A DNA stretch of 64,000 nucleotides from an uncultured Aquimarina sp. (GCA_947500845.1 CANMTP010000001.1:62001-126000); one strand, 5' to 3'; shown: positions 1 through 8,824, counted from the first letter of the stretch. The notes: generated from the sequence alone by a model not told the origin. Made by a program: numbers and translations.

Positions 1-1153
1 GAACATATTCATCTTCATATTTGAAGGATATATTTTCTAAAGTTATGTCAGTATAAAAATCCCCTTTTTCTTGTGCATCTGGTTTGTCCTGTAAAGGAGA
101 GGAGGTATTCAAAATTTCGAGTACCCTTTCTGCTGCTGCATTTCCACGCTTTACACCATAGCTTGCCTTTGAAATGGCTTTAGCGGGGGTAAGGATATTA
201 TATGCTAATCCCATATATACAATAAAAAGTCCTGGGTCCAATGATTTTTCGACTAAAACCATTTGTCCACCATACCACAGGAGAATAGCAATTACTGTAA
301 TTCCTAAAAATTCACTAGTTGGGGAAGCTAAATTTTGCCGATTTAGTAGGGTATTAGAATAATTATAAAATCGAGATGTAGACTCTTTGAATTTTCGATT
401 AAAAATCTTCTCAGCATTGAATCCCTTTATAACTTTGAGTCCACCTAAAGTTTCTTCGACTATGGACAAGAAGAATCCTTGCTCTTTCTGTACTTTATCC
501 GAGTGTTTTTTTAACCTTTTTCCAATTAATGAAATTAAAAATCCTGATACCGGTATAAATATAAAAACGAATACGGTCAGTTTCACACTAATAAGCAACA
601 TGGCGCAAATGGTGAATAAGATCATTAGAGGTTCTCTTACAATAAGTTCAAGTATGGATAAAAAAGAATGCTGTATTTCCAGAACATCTGTAGAAATTCT
701 AGCGATAGTATCCCCTTTACGTTTTTCGGAAAAGAAGGAAAGAGGTAAGTCTACGGTTTTTTTATATAATTCATTACGAATATCTTTTAGAACACCGTTT
801 CTAAGAAAAGTAATAAAGTACATGGCCAGGTAACTAAAAATGTTCTTCAGAAAGAACATACTAATAACTAAGGCAACCATAAAGATAAGTACATCGTCAT
901 TTCCTTGATCAGCTTTTTGTGTAACATAATAATTTAAATATGCCTCACTATATTCTCGTACCTCTAACAATCCATTCCATTCGGGTTTAATTTTTACCTT
1001 ATCAGTTTTACCAAATAATACATTCAGCATCGGAAATAAAGAAACCATAGCCAATGTCCCGAATAGGGCGTAAAAAATATTAGAAATAATATTTAAAATG
1101 GCATAAATTCTATAAGGTTTCGCAAAGCGAAGAATTTGTTTAAAATAATTCAT
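1..1153 (-). CDS. ABC exporter, fused permease/ATPase (MsbA-like), 3' part missing
   Basis: About 384 N-terminal residues are visible; the gene runs off the left edge. They form an ABC exporter transmembrane domain: several hydrophobic helices, cytoplasmic-loop sequence SFFSEKRKGDTIARISTDV (about residue 140), and the GGLKVIKGFNAE-type loop typical of type 1 exporters. The last visible residues (TDITLENISFKYEDEYV) are the start of the nucleotide-binding domain, so Walker A, signature and Walker B lie outside the window. Half-transporters of this type homodimerise in the inner membrane and export lipids or drugs; the substrate cannot be told. Start chosen at the ATG giving MNYFKQILRFAKPYRIYAI. 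The phosphosugar mutase gene lies 28 nt upstream on the same strand, so the two may be co-transcribed. Confidence 0.9.
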   Translation of the reverse strand, partial: MNYFKQILRFAKPYRIYAILNIISNIFYALFGTLAMVSLFPMLNVLFGKTDKVKIKPEWNGLLEVREYSEAYLNYYVTQKADQGNDDVLIFMVALVISMFFLKNIFSYLAMYFITFLRNGVLKDIRNELYKKTVDLPLSFFSEKRKGDTIARISTDVLEIQHSFLSILELIVREPLMILFTICAMLLISVKLTVFVFIFIPVSGFLISLIGKRLKKHSDKVQKEQGFFLSIVEETLGGLKVIKGFNAEKIFNRKFKESTSRFYNYSNTLLNRQNLASPTSEFLGITVIAILLWYGGQMVLVEKSLDPGLFIVYMGLAYNILTPAKAISKASYGVKRGNAAAERVLEILNTSSPLQDKPDAQEKGDFYTDITLENISFKYEDEYV

Positions 1154-1181
1154 TAAGTATGTAGAACAGTTGTACTGCTAT

Positions 1182-2912
1182 TTAAGTTAATTTTAGATCT
1201 TTTTTGATAGCCTCAATTTTGTTATCTAATTGTTGCTGTACCTGGTCAAAGTCATTAACCGAGGCAAGAGACTCTTGAATACTGATGTAAAATTTAATTT
1301 TTGGTTCAGTCCCACTAGGCCTTGCGGCAATTTTGCTTCCTCCTTCAGTATAAAATATCAGAACATTTGATTTTGGTATGTCGATAGAGCTTTCAGAATG
1401 ATCCTGAAGATTTTTCGCAACACTAGTTTGATAATCTTCAATTAGCACAACTTTTTCATTATTGATATGTGTAGGCGGATCATTTCTTAAGTCTACCATA
1501 GTTTGTTTGATCTCTGCCGCCCCATCAATTCCCTTTTTTACTAAAGAAACCAAACTTTCTTTATAAAAACCGTGTTTGGTGTATAATTCTAATAAGGTTT
1601 TGTAAAAAGAGCTACCTTTTTCTTTAGTAAAGGCTACAATTTCACATGCAAGCAGGGTAGAGGTGACAGCATCTTTATCCCTCACAAAATCACCAACCAT
1701 AAACCCAAAACTTTCTTCTCCACCGCCAATAAAATGTTTGTTAGGATAATCCTTGATTAACTTTGCTATCCATTTGAAACCAGTAAGTACCTCTTTATAT
1801 TCGACACCATAAGCCTGTGAAAGACTTCTCATCATGGGGGTAGATACAATAGTCGAGGCGACAAACTCATTTCCTTTTAATCCTATATTATTTTTATAGT
1901 GCTCTAATAAAAACCAGGTCATTACGATCATGGTCTGGTTGCCATTAAGTAATTGTAAGTCGCCATCGCTATTTCGAACCGCAATTCCTAATCGATCACA
2001 ATCTGGATCTGTACCAATAACAATATCTGCATTCACCTTTTTGGCAAGATCCATTGCCATGGTTAATGCTTCTGGTTCTTCAGGATTTGGAGATTTTACT
2101 GTTGGAAAATTACCATCGGGTTCTGCCTGTTCTTCAACTATATGTACATTTTTATAACCGGCTTTTTCTAGCGTTTCTGGTACCGCAGTTATTGATGTGC
2201 CGTGTAAGGATGTAAAAACAATGGTGTTATTATCTTTAGCTTCCTGACTGGCTGCAAAACTTCCGTTTTTAACACATTGACCAATGAAAACAGTATCAAT
2301 TTCTTTGTCAATCGTCTGAATAAGATCAGGATTGGCCTTAAATTTTATATCTGAATATTGTAATGTATTTATCTTGGCTATAATTTCACCATCTTGTGGT
2401 GGGACCAATTGTCCACCATCTTGCCAGTATACTTTATAGCCATTATATTCTGGCGGATTATGACTGGCAGTTAATACAATACCACAATGACATCCCAATT
2501 CTTTAACGGCAAAAGATAGCTCTGGAGTAGGGCGTAGACTTGAGAACAAGAATACTTGAACTCCGTTAGCCGAAAAAACATCGGCTACCACCTTTGCTAA
2601 GGTATCGCTATTATTTCTACAGTCGTAGGCAATTACAGCTTTGGGTTGCTCTCCTGGAAATTGGGAAACAAGATAATTACTCAATCCTTGTGTACTTTTT
2701 CCTAACGTATATTTATTAATGCGATTAGTCCCAATACCCATGATGCCACGCATACCACCGGTACCAAATTCCAGATTTTTATAAAAGCTTTCTTTTAGTT
2801 CTTCTGGATTATTATGCTGTAAATTTTGAATTTCTTTTTGCGTATCCTGATCAAAAACAGGAGTTAACCATTCATTGACTCTTTTATTGATTTCAGAATC
2901 TGTGATTTGCAT
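1182..2912 (-). CDS. Phosphoglucomutase/phosphomannomutase family protein
   Basis: Alpha-D-phosphohexomutase of 576 residues, interconverting hexose 1- and 6-phosphates in the cytoplasm for glycolysis, glycogen and cell-envelope sugars. All four family signatures are visible: the phosphoserine loop TASHNPPEYNGYK (catalytic Ser150), the Mg-binding loop GTDPDCDRLGIAV, the sugar-recognition loop GGGEESFGF and the phosphate-binding loop RPSGTEPKIKFY near the C-terminus. The length fits the long PgcA/PGM2-like branch. A TATTTTTG element matching the flavobacterial -7 box sits about 22 nt upstream of the start (2932-2939 on the complement), without a clear -33 TTG. Specificity between glucose and mannose cannot be read from the motifs. 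Confidence 0.95.
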   Translation of the reverse strand: MQITDSEINKRVNEWLTPVFDQDTQKEIQNLQHNNPEELKESFYKNLEFGTGGMRGIMGIGTNRINKYTLGKSTQGLSNYLVSQFPGEQPKAVIAYDCRNNSDTLAKVVADVFSANGVQVFLFSSLRPTPELSFAVKELGCHCGIVLTASHNPPEYNGYKVYWQDGGQLVPPQDGEIIAKINTLQYSDIKFKANPDLIQTIDKEIDTVFIGQCVKNGSFAASQEAKDNNTIVFTSLHGTSITAVPETLEKAGYKNVHIVEEQAEPDGNFPTVKSPNPEEPEALTMAMDLAKKVNADIVIGTDPDCDRLGIAVRNSDGDLQLLNGNQTMIVMTWFLLEHYKNNIGLKGNEFVASTIVSTPMMRSLSQAYGVEYKEVLTGFKWIAKLIKDYPNKHFIGGGEESFGFMVGDFVRDKDAVTSTLLACEIVAFTKEKGSSFYKTLLELYTKHGFYKESLVSLVKKGIDGAAEIKQTMVDLRNDPPTHINNEKVVLIEDYQTSVAKNLQDHSESSIDIPKSNVLIFYTEGGSKIAARPSGTEPKIKFYISIQESLASVNDFDQVQQQLDNKIEAIKKDLKLT

Positions 2913-2984
2913 GTGCTTCTAATTTTAATTGCAAAAATACTATTTAATACCATTTTTTACATGAAATTACTGTGTAAAATGGTT

Positions 2985-3066
2985 CGTCATCTTGAACTTG
3001 ATTCAGGATCTCTCATTGAATAGACGTATTAGATAAGAGAGATACTCAAATAAATTGAGTATGACG
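2985..3066. repeat. Palindromic intergenic element, CGTCAT...ATGACG type
   Basis: The ends are the inverted sequences CGTCAT and ATGACG. Inside, GATCTCTC is opposed by GAGAGATAC and ACTCAA by TTGAGT. The element at 21459-21544 has the same ends and a similar nested hairpin layout. REP/MITE-like elements with these ends are common between genes in Flavobacteriaceae (general knowledge, not searched). Confidence 0.65.
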
Positions 3067-3163
3067 TATATATCATGTACAAAACGAATTGATAAACTTG
3101 TCCCCGTGTTACATCAGTTTTGTGGAAATTGGAGTATTATTGTTGGTTTTTAGTTTTCTGTCA

Positions 3164-3239
3164 CCCTTCGAGAGCATTTCGATAAACTTAGTATGCCACC
3201 TCAGGGTTCATTGATAGAGGGCTGAGGCCCTCGAAGCCC
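3164..3239. repeat. Palindromic intergenic element, CCCTTCGAG...CTCGAAG type
   Basis: Begins CCCTTCGAG, has CCTCAGGG in the middle and ends CTGAGGCCCTCGAAG. The outer CTTCGAG/CTCGAAG and inner CCTCAG/CTGAGG are inverted. Similar elements are at 9133-9194 and 30909-30971. Confidence 0.65.
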
Positions 3240-3251
3240 GTCATAAAAATG

Positions 3252-4202
3252 CTATCCCAAATTAACCCTCTCAGAAATATTATACCGTTCTTTACTTCTT
3301 TTGCTGGTAAGGATAATCTCTCCCAAAAATCCGGCAAGAAAAAATTGAGTTCCCAGGATCATCGATGTTAAGGCGACATAAAATTCTGGACGCTGTGCAA
3401 TGAGTCTTCCTGCAGTTTCTATGAAAAGTTTGTCAATCCCAAGATAAACAGCAAAACAAAAACCAACAATGAATAATAGGGTGCCGATCAAACCAAAAAA
3501 GTGCATAGGGCGTTTGCCAAATCTCGACATAAACCAAATGGTCACCAGATCCAGGAAACCATTGATAAAACGATTCATCCCAAACTTGGTTTTACCGTAT
3601 TTTCTAGCTTGATGCATTACTACTTTTTCACCAATTCTGGTAAATCCGGCATTTTTAGATAATACTGGGATATAGCGATGCATTTCGCCATGAACATCGA
3701 TATTTTTGACCACTATATTTTTGTAGGCTTTAAGGCCACAATTGAAATCATGTAATTTTACTCCAGACGTTCTTCTGGCAGCAGCATTAAATAATTTAGA
3801 AGGTAGATTTTTTGCAATAACCGAATCGTATCGTTTTTTCTTCCAGCCAGAGATCAAATCATAATCCTCTTGGGTGATCAAATCATACATTTCAGGGATT
3901 TCCTCGGGGCTATCCTGTAAATCTGCATCCATAGTGATCACCACCTCGCCTTTGGCTTCCTTAAATCCGGCATGTAGCGCCTGCGATTTTCCAAAATTTT
4001 TAAGGAAACGGATCCCTTTGACGTTGGTGTCTTTTTCAGAAAGTTGCATAATGGTATCCCACGACCCATCAGTACTTCCGTCATCGATAAAAATAATTTC
4101 ATAAGAAAAAGAATTGGATTGCATCACCGTTGTGATCCAGTCGTATAATTCGTTAAGCGATTCCTGCTCATTAAGCAGCGGTATAACCACAGATAAATCC
4201 AT
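3252..4202 (-). CDS. Glycosyltransferase family 2 with two C-terminal membrane helices
   Basis: GT-A-fold transferase of the polyisoprenyl-phosphate hexose transferase / DPM1 type (about 316 residues), probably moving a sugar from a nucleotide donor to undecaprenyl phosphate at the inner membrane. Seen: MDLSVVIPLLNEQESLNELY at the N-terminus, IIFIDDGSTDGSW and VVITMDADLQDSPEEIPEM (metal-binding DxD-type), and two hydrophobic segments near residues 220-300. I use the ATG giving MDLSVVIP rather than the frame opening 14 codons upstream, because family members start there and the longer form would overlap the preceding DUF4199 gene. The upstream DUF4199 gene ends 7 nt before, so the two form a pair. 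A truncated copy of the first ~30 codons lies at 6650-6738. Confidence 0.9.
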   Translation of the reverse strand: MDLSVVIPLLNEQESLNELYDWITTVMQSNSFSYEIIFIDDGSTDGSWDTIMQLSEKDTNVKGIRFLKNFGKSQALHAGFKEAKGEVVITMDADLQDSPEEIPEMYDLITQEDYDLISGWKKKRYDSVIAKNLPSKLFNAAARRTSGVKLHDFNCGLKAYKNIVVKNIDVHGEMHRYIPVLSKNAGFTRIGEKVVMHQARKYGKTKFGMNRFINGFLDLVTIWFMSRFGKRPMHFFGLIGTLLFIVGFCFAVYLGIDKLFIETAGRLIAQRPEFYVALTSMILGTQFFLAGFLGEIILTSKRSKERYNISERVNLG

Positions 4203-4209
4203 AATGCAA

Positions 4210-4728
4210 TTATAACTCTTTTTTCTTAGACATGATGGCACCAATAATTAGAGAAATACATGCTCCTATAATCATGTTTAAAAAAAAAGCATATAAAAAA
4301 ATTATTATTGGGTGTGAGGTACCCAAGTTATCTTTAGTTACTTCATTTTCTATTTCTTTTGGAGTTATTTCAGGTATATTGAGTATTAGTTTTTCTTCAA
4401 AACTATCAATTGAATATCTATCAGCTTCCAGATAAAAGCGGTGGAAAACACTCCAAATGAAAACTGCAATTGCAGTTATCAAAAAAACACCTAAACCAAT
4501 TTGTACAGCTTTACCTAACTTAATAAAACCATTATTGTTAGTTTTAAAGGCTTTAACGGCAAAAACAGCAGGTAAAATAAATATAACAATTTCAATCCAA
4601 TAAAAATTACTGGCTTTTATAAAAGTAGGGTATAGATATTGAATGATATCAAGTGCAGTTATCAATAAGGCTTGAATTATACCATATTTTAAAATATATT
4701 TCATTGTATAGACCTTAATATTCTTCAT
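4210..4728 (-). CDS. DUF4199 membrane protein (copy 1)
   Basis: Small inner-membrane protein (172 residues, four hydrophobic helices) of the Bacteroidetes DUF4199 family; function unknown. The family core KAFKTNNNGFIKLGKAVQIG and the basic tail MSKKKEL are visible. Two more copies sit at 6745-7269 and 7404-7907. This copy is the most divergent: it has an extra acidic stretch in the loop before the last helix. A second in-frame ATG eight codons in (MKYILKYGIIQA) aligns better with the other copies and may be the true start. It directly precedes the GT2 gene on the same strand. Confidence 0.85.
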   Translation of the reverse strand: MKNIKVYTMKYILKYGIIQALLITALDIIQYLYPTFIKASNFYWIEIVIFILPAVFAVKAFKTNNNGFIKLGKAVQIGLGVFLITAIAVFIWSVFHRFYLEADRYSIDSFEEKLILNIPEITPKEIENEVTKDNLGTSHPIIIFLYAFFLNMIIGACISLIIGAIMSKKKEL

Positions 4729-4899
4729 TATTTGTAATTCTATATAATAATAATAGCTAATAAAGATATATCAAATCAGGAAAAGAATGGAAGCTATAAT
4801 CAGGAAAATTGAGTCGTCAAAAATAAGTGATAAATTTTCTGCATGTTTTGAATATAGTGTATTATTGATATCATTTATTATAGTTAATAGAACATTTAT

Positions 4900-6588
4900 A
4901 TGAGAAAAGTATTGATTGTAATTATTTTAGTAGGTTGTAAATTCTTTGCTCAAGAAAAATCATTGGATTTTAAAGTACAGGATTCCATCAAATCAAAAAC
5001 ATATTATGATTTATATAAACTTTTTCATGAAAACTACAAAGATCTACCTAGTGTAGCTTTAAACCACGCAAGTTTTTATTTAAAGAAAGCTAAACAAGAA
5101 AATAATGATGGGGCTGTAGCTCATGGTTATTACTTAGTTTCGAGTTTTTATAAAGAACATAAGTTCTATCTAAATTATGCCGACAGCATAATTCAATTAA
5201 CAGAGGATACAAAAAATTATGCTTTGAAGGTTAGGGGTTATCTAATGAAGGGAGATTATTTTTTAACACAAGGAGAGTATATGAACGCTTGGGAGAACTT
5301 TGATAAAGCGAAGAAAAATATCGTGAGAATGTCTGATTCAAGAACACTATATCAATACAATCGTTCTATTGGGGCTCTACAAAGTAGACTCAAAAATCAT
5401 GACGAGGCTCTGAGAACTTTTAAGGAACGGTATCAATACGCTATCGAAGAGGATTTGGATTCAAAATTCGAAGATATATTATTGATTGCTCGCGAATTTA
5501 ACCATTTAAAGGTGTTGGACTCGGCCTTGCATTATAATAATTTAGGATATAGAGGTGCTATTGAAAATAATGATAAATTTTTACAGACTTTATTCACACT
5601 TAATTCCGGGCTTACACATTATCATAAAAAACAATATCAATTAGCTATTGATAGTATCTCAAAAGTGTTACCCGATTTAAAGAAAAGGAATAAAATACAA
5701 GATTTGATAACTGCTCATTTGTATTTGGGAAAAGCATATGCTGAATTGAATCTAAAAGATCCAATGATCCAAAATTTGAAACTAATGGATTCAATAGTTC
5801 AAATCCAAAGTAATATTATTCCCAATATAGATGAAGGCTACATGTTAATGATCAAACACTTTAGGGAACAAAATAACACAACAAAAGAATCATTATATTT
5901 TGGAAAACTTAAAGAGTTAGATAGTATTATAAGATATAATACATCAGGAATTTTAGAAAAGAATTTTAGTCCTCATGATGGGCTTTTAATGATTTCAAAA
6001 AAAGATAATGTAGTTATAGATTATAGTAATGCGGTTTTCAAATTGAAATTGACAATTGTTGTAGCGGGTACATTGTTTTTGATTTCCATAGGAACCATAA
6101 TCTACCTTAACAATGACCGCAGACGATACAAAAAAAGTTTTCGTGCCGTAGTCTCCTACACTAATAAAACGCCAAGTGAAGAATCTAACACAGAGAAAAG
6201 GAGAAAACAGCAACTAGATGACTTAAACATATCTCCCGACAGTATCAAAAAAATCCTGGAGGGGATCAAAGATTTTGAAACGAATCAACGCTACCTGAAT
6301 AAAAAATATACCCAAAACGTATTGGCAAAGGAATTAAAAACCAATTCTACATATTTATCAAAAATTATCAATGTATATAAAGAGAAGAATTTTTCTACCT
6401 ATTTGCATGACCTTAGGATTGGATATGCTATTGAACGATTAAGAGATGATCCTAAATTTAGATTGTACTCCATCAAAGGAATTTCTGAAGAAGTTGGATT
6501 TAAAACTAGTGAATCATTTTCGAAAGCATTTCATAAAAAAACAGGGATTTATCCTTCGTCTTTTATGAGTAAGCTGAAGAATACATAA
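4900..6588 (+). CDS. TPR-containing, membrane-anchored AraC-type regulator
   Basis: A 562-residue protein with an N-terminal signal segment (MRKVLIVIILVGCKFFAQ), a periplasmic all-helical tetratricopeptide-like region (about 20-365), one membrane helix near 376-398 (KLTIVVAGTLFLISIGTIIY), a basic juxtamembrane linker, and a C-terminal AraC/XylS double helix-turn-helix (about 468-560, with LAKELKTNSTYLSKIIN and the second helix region SEEVGFKTSESFSKAFHKKTG). This layout is a common flavobacterial one-component regulator in which a periplasmic sensor is joined to a DNA-binding domain. The signal and targets are unknown. It lies between the two duplicated GT/DUF4199 units and is transcribed against them, so it may have arrived after the duplication. 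Confidence 0.85.
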   Translation: MRKVLIVIILVGCKFFAQEKSLDFKVQDSIKSKTYYDLYKLFHENYKDLPSVALNHASFYLKKAKQENNDGAVAHGYYLVSSFYKEHKFYLNYADSIIQLTEDTKNYALKVRGYLMKGDYFLTQGEYMNAWENFDKAKKNIVRMSDSRTLYQYNRSIGALQSRLKNHDEALRTFKERYQYAIEEDLDSKFEDILLIAREFNHLKVLDSALHYNNLGYRGAIENNDKFLQTLFTLNSGLTHYHKKQYQLAIDSISKVLPDLKKRNKIQDLITAHLYLGKAYAELNLKDPMIQNLKLMDSIVQIQSNIIPNIDEGYMLMIKHFREQNNTTKESLYFGKLKELDSIIRYNTSGILEKNFSPHDGLLMISKKDNVVIDYSNAVFKLKLTIVVAGTLFLISIGTIIYLNNDRRRYKKSFRAVVSYTNKTPSEESNTEKRRKQQLDDLNISPDSIKKILEGIKDFETNQRYLNKKYTQNVLAKELKTNSTYLSKIINVYKEKNFSTYLHDLRIGYAIERLRDDPKFRLYSIKGISEEVGFKTSESFSKAFHKKTGIYPSSFMSKLKNT

Positions 6589-6606
6589 TTTTGTCATAAA
6601 GAATGT

Positions 6607-6738
6607 TTAGATGGGATAAGTGTTATCTGACAAAAAATAAAATAAAAAATTGGATTGCATAACTTTTGCAATCCAATTATATAATTCATTAAGTGACTCC
6701 TGCTCATTAAGCAGTGGTATGACCACAGATATATTCAT
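6607..6738 (-). pseudogene. Truncated duplicate of the GT2 gene 5' end
   Basis: Complement 6650-6738 aligns without gaps to the first ~89 nt of the GT2 gene (4114-4202), with a little over 80% identity by eye. It encodes MNISVVIPLLNEQESLNELY followed by NWIAKVMQSN, then unrelated residues to a stop at 6607. The catalytic and membrane parts are gone, so it cannot be a glycosyltransferase. It lies just after DUF4199 copy 2, as the intact gene lies just after copy 1, which points to duplication of a DUF4199-GT2 unit followed by deletion. A 43-residue peptide could still be made; nothing suggests a role. Confidence 0.85.
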
Positions 6739-6744
6739 AAAGTA

Positions 6745-7269
6745 TTAAAAGTCTTGTTTCTTTTGCATTGCCAGCCCGGTAAAAAGTGAAATGATAAGTC
6801 CTAAAAACAAATTCCATATTAGAGCAAAAGCGCCAATCATGTAGGGCGATGTAAATTTTTTAGCCATTTCAAGACTTTGATTTAATTGAGCTTCAGGCAT
6901 ATCAGGATAACTTTCGATCATCTGTTCGCGTTGCGCTTCATTTATTTGATTTACAATCTCGGGTTCGATAACATTCATAAGTAGAATGGTCCAAATAACT
7001 CCTATAATTCCACCAATAAGTGCAATACCTACCCCAATTTTTAGCGCCTCACCCAGTTTTAGAAACCCATTGTTGGCTGTTTTAAAGGCTTTAATTCCAT
7101 AGATGATCACACCGGCAATAATAGCGATACCAATAACAGTATTTATCCAGTTTTGCTTAGCATATCCATCGGTGATATAGATGATCACTCCCATGACCAC
7201 AGAGAGCATACCCAGAATTATCCCGTAATTTATAATGATTTTTTTGGTAGAGGTTGTTTCATTTTCCAT
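6745..7269 (-). CDS. DUF4199 membrane protein (copy 2)
   Basis: A 174-residue DUF4199 protein with four hydrophobic helices, the core KAFKTANNGFLKLGEALKIG and the tail LAMQKKQDF. An acidic loop (INEAQREQMIESYPDMPEAQ) separates helices three and four. Function unknown. Its stop is 6 nt before the start of the GT2 remnant, mirroring the arrangement of copy 1 with the intact GT2 gene. Copy 3 lies 134 nt upstream on the same strand. Confidence 0.88.
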   Translation of the reverse strand: MENETTSTKKIIINYGIILGMLSVVMGVIIYITDGYAKQNWINTVIGIAIIAGVIIYGIKAFKTANNGFLKLGEALKIGVGIALIGGIIGVIWTILLMNVIEPEIVNQINEAQREQMIESYPDMPEAQLNQSLEMAKKFTSPYMIGAFALIWNLFLGLIISLFTGLAMQKKQDF

Positions 7270-7403
7270 GTATACAATAGTTTTAGTTATGTATAACCAT
7301 AAGTATTCAAAGATAGTAAAATGTTACAAGTTGGAGTCGAAATAAATTAAAAGGAAATTAATTGATAGATTTAAAAAAAATAGTTTAATAATAATAAAAC
7401 ATA

Positions 7404-7907
7404 CTAGAATGGATTTCGATTTTTTTGCATGATGGCTCCCGCGAATAGAGAAATAACAATCCCTAGTACTAAATTGACAATTAAACCAAAAGAAACATTG
7501 AAAAAATAGTTATCATCTTTACTTGAAATTTTGCTTTGTTCTTGTGATGCTTGCTCAGTCGCTTGATTTACTAAGTTCATAATTTCATGGATGATTTCTG
7601 GAGAGATTATTTTTACCAAAAAAATGTCTCCTATTGTTTGAATAATAGTACTAATTAAAGCAATTCCAAATCCAGTTTTTAATGCTTGTAACAACGTTAA
7701 GAAACCATTATTGTCGGATTTGTATTTATAAATACCATAAACTAGAAATCCAATATGCAAGGATAATTCAAAAATAGAAAAAGCCCAATTTGATGTAGCT
7801 CTATTATAGGTAACATGCCGAAAAAAACCATAAATAACCCAGATAACTCCGAGAATTATTCCGTAGGTTAAAATATATTTTTTAACAGAAAAAGTAGTTT
7901 CTTCCAT
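7404..7907 (-). CDS. DUF4199 membrane protein (copy 3)
   Basis: A 167-residue DUF4199 protein: four hydrophobic helices, the core YKSDNNGFLTLLQALKTG and the C-terminal helix with tail GAIMQKNRNPF. The loop before the last helix is rich in Gln/Ser (NQATEQASQEQSKISSKDD). It shares the NNGFxxLxxAxxxGxG pattern with copies 1 and 2 but is clearly diverged, so the duplication is not recent. Function unknown. Confidence 0.88.
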   Translation of the reverse strand: MEETTFSVKKYILTYGIILGVIWVIYGFFRHVTYNRATSNWAFSIFELSLHIGFLVYGIYKYKSDNNGFLTLLQALKTGFGIALISTIIQTIGDIFLVKIISPEIIHEIMNLVNQATEQASQEQSKISSKDDNYFFNVSFGLIVNLVLGIVISLFAGAIMQKNRNPF

Positions 7908-8229
7908 GTAGCAAAATTGAATTAAGGCTGTTTATCAACCATCAGTACGCAAATATAAAAAAATGATACAGTTTGAAATTAAACAGCTTTTTATCGGGTG
8001 AATATACATTTTTATCGTATATTTACAAAATTATTACGGTTTTTCCGTAGTTGTTATAAGGTCTCAAACAGAATGTATCAAGGAGTTTTACTCGGAATAA
8101 GGGAAAAAACGCTTTTTTGAAAATTAAGAGTTTCATGGGTTCAAAATGATGTTCAAGTTGCAAAACAAGATCTTATTTTAAAATGAATACCCCAATTTTA
8201 AAATTGTATAAGATATATTAACGAAGTCA
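7908..8229. other. Intergenic stretch of 322 bp, no gene recognised
   Basis: Lies between divergent genes. Only reading frames of a dozen codons are present. It is very AT-rich and probably carries promoters for both flanking genes, but no full -33/-7 match was found. Confidence 0.5.
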
Positions 8230-8694
8230 TTGTTTATGAGAAAATTATTACTTTTTGCTATTACTTTTTCTTTAATTACAATTACCTCATGCACGAGGAA
8301 CGAAGATATTATAGATTTATCTCAGGAAGAAAAAGAACTACTAGTTAAACAAACACTAATAGAATTCAATAAAAGTGCTATTAAAACAGGTAAATTACAA
8401 AAGTTTGTGAAGTCTATATCTCAAAAAACTTCCGTGAACAACCTAAGCAATTCTGATGTCGAAATAATGTTTCAAGAGTTTTTAGGCGATCAAACAGAAG
8501 TTTTTCTAGATTTATATTATCGACTTGAGGCTATGGATATGACTAAGGAAGAGTTTCTTGATATTGCAAACCAATTTGAATATCTTAAAGTAGAGATGAG
8601 AGATAATCTTGTTAAAAATGCTTCTTATCGTGCTTGTGAAGGTTCTAGTTTGGCTGCTGGCATAATGAAATGGTTAGATTTATGTGAACAATAA
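8230..8694 (+). CDS. Small hypothetical lipoprotein
   Basis: A 154-residue protein not recognised as any family. The N-terminus (MFMRKLLLFAITFSLITITSC) is a lipoprotein signal with the cysteine after a Leu-Ile-Thr-Ile-Thr-Ser stretch. The third residue is also Met and is an equally good start (8236). The mature part is charged and helical, then ends in a small-residue segment with two cysteines (RACEGSSLAAGIMKWLDLCE) that could form a disulfide. It appears to be a single-gene unit. Confidence 0.65.
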   Translation: MFMRKLLLFAITFSLITITSCTRNEDIIDLSQEEKELLVKQTLIEFNKSAIKTGKLQKFVKSISQKTSVNNLSNSDVEIMFQEFLGDQTEVFLDLYYRLEAMDMTKEEFLDIANQFEYLKVEMRDNLVKNASYRACEGSSLAAGIMKWLDLCEQ

Positions 8695-8788
8695 TAATGA
8701 TTTGAAGCCATAGATTACTTTCTTAATTACAGACACTTTATTTTGTATTTTAATTTACAATAATATTTTTCAATTAAAAAATTAATTG

Positions 8789-8796
8789 TAGATTTG
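8789..8796 (+). promoter_or_regulatory. Probable -7 box for rpmE
   Basis: TAGATTTG matches the flavobacterial TAnnTTTG element, 28 nt before the L31 start. No TTG at the expected -33 distance was found, so the promoter call rests on the -7 element alone. Confidence 0.5.
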
Positions 8797-8824
8797 CACC
8801 TCGAATTTAGAAAAGATAATTAAG

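Larger units (their letters stand above)
2913..3251. other. Intergenic stretch of 339 bp, two palindromic repeats, no gene
   Basis: No convincing reading frame. The stretch holds two separate imperfect palindromic elements, listed individually, which resemble elements at other intergenic sites in this window. Confidence 0.7.

Noticed and set aside
387-833. 148-residue open frame on the plus strand
   Set aside because: It lies antisense to the ABC exporter gene, whose sequence has clear family motifs; composition is that of a shadow frame.
6607-6738. A genuine small protein instead of a pseudogene
   Set aside because: It is a gap-free copy of the GT2 5' end that then diverges to an early stop; no sign of independent function.
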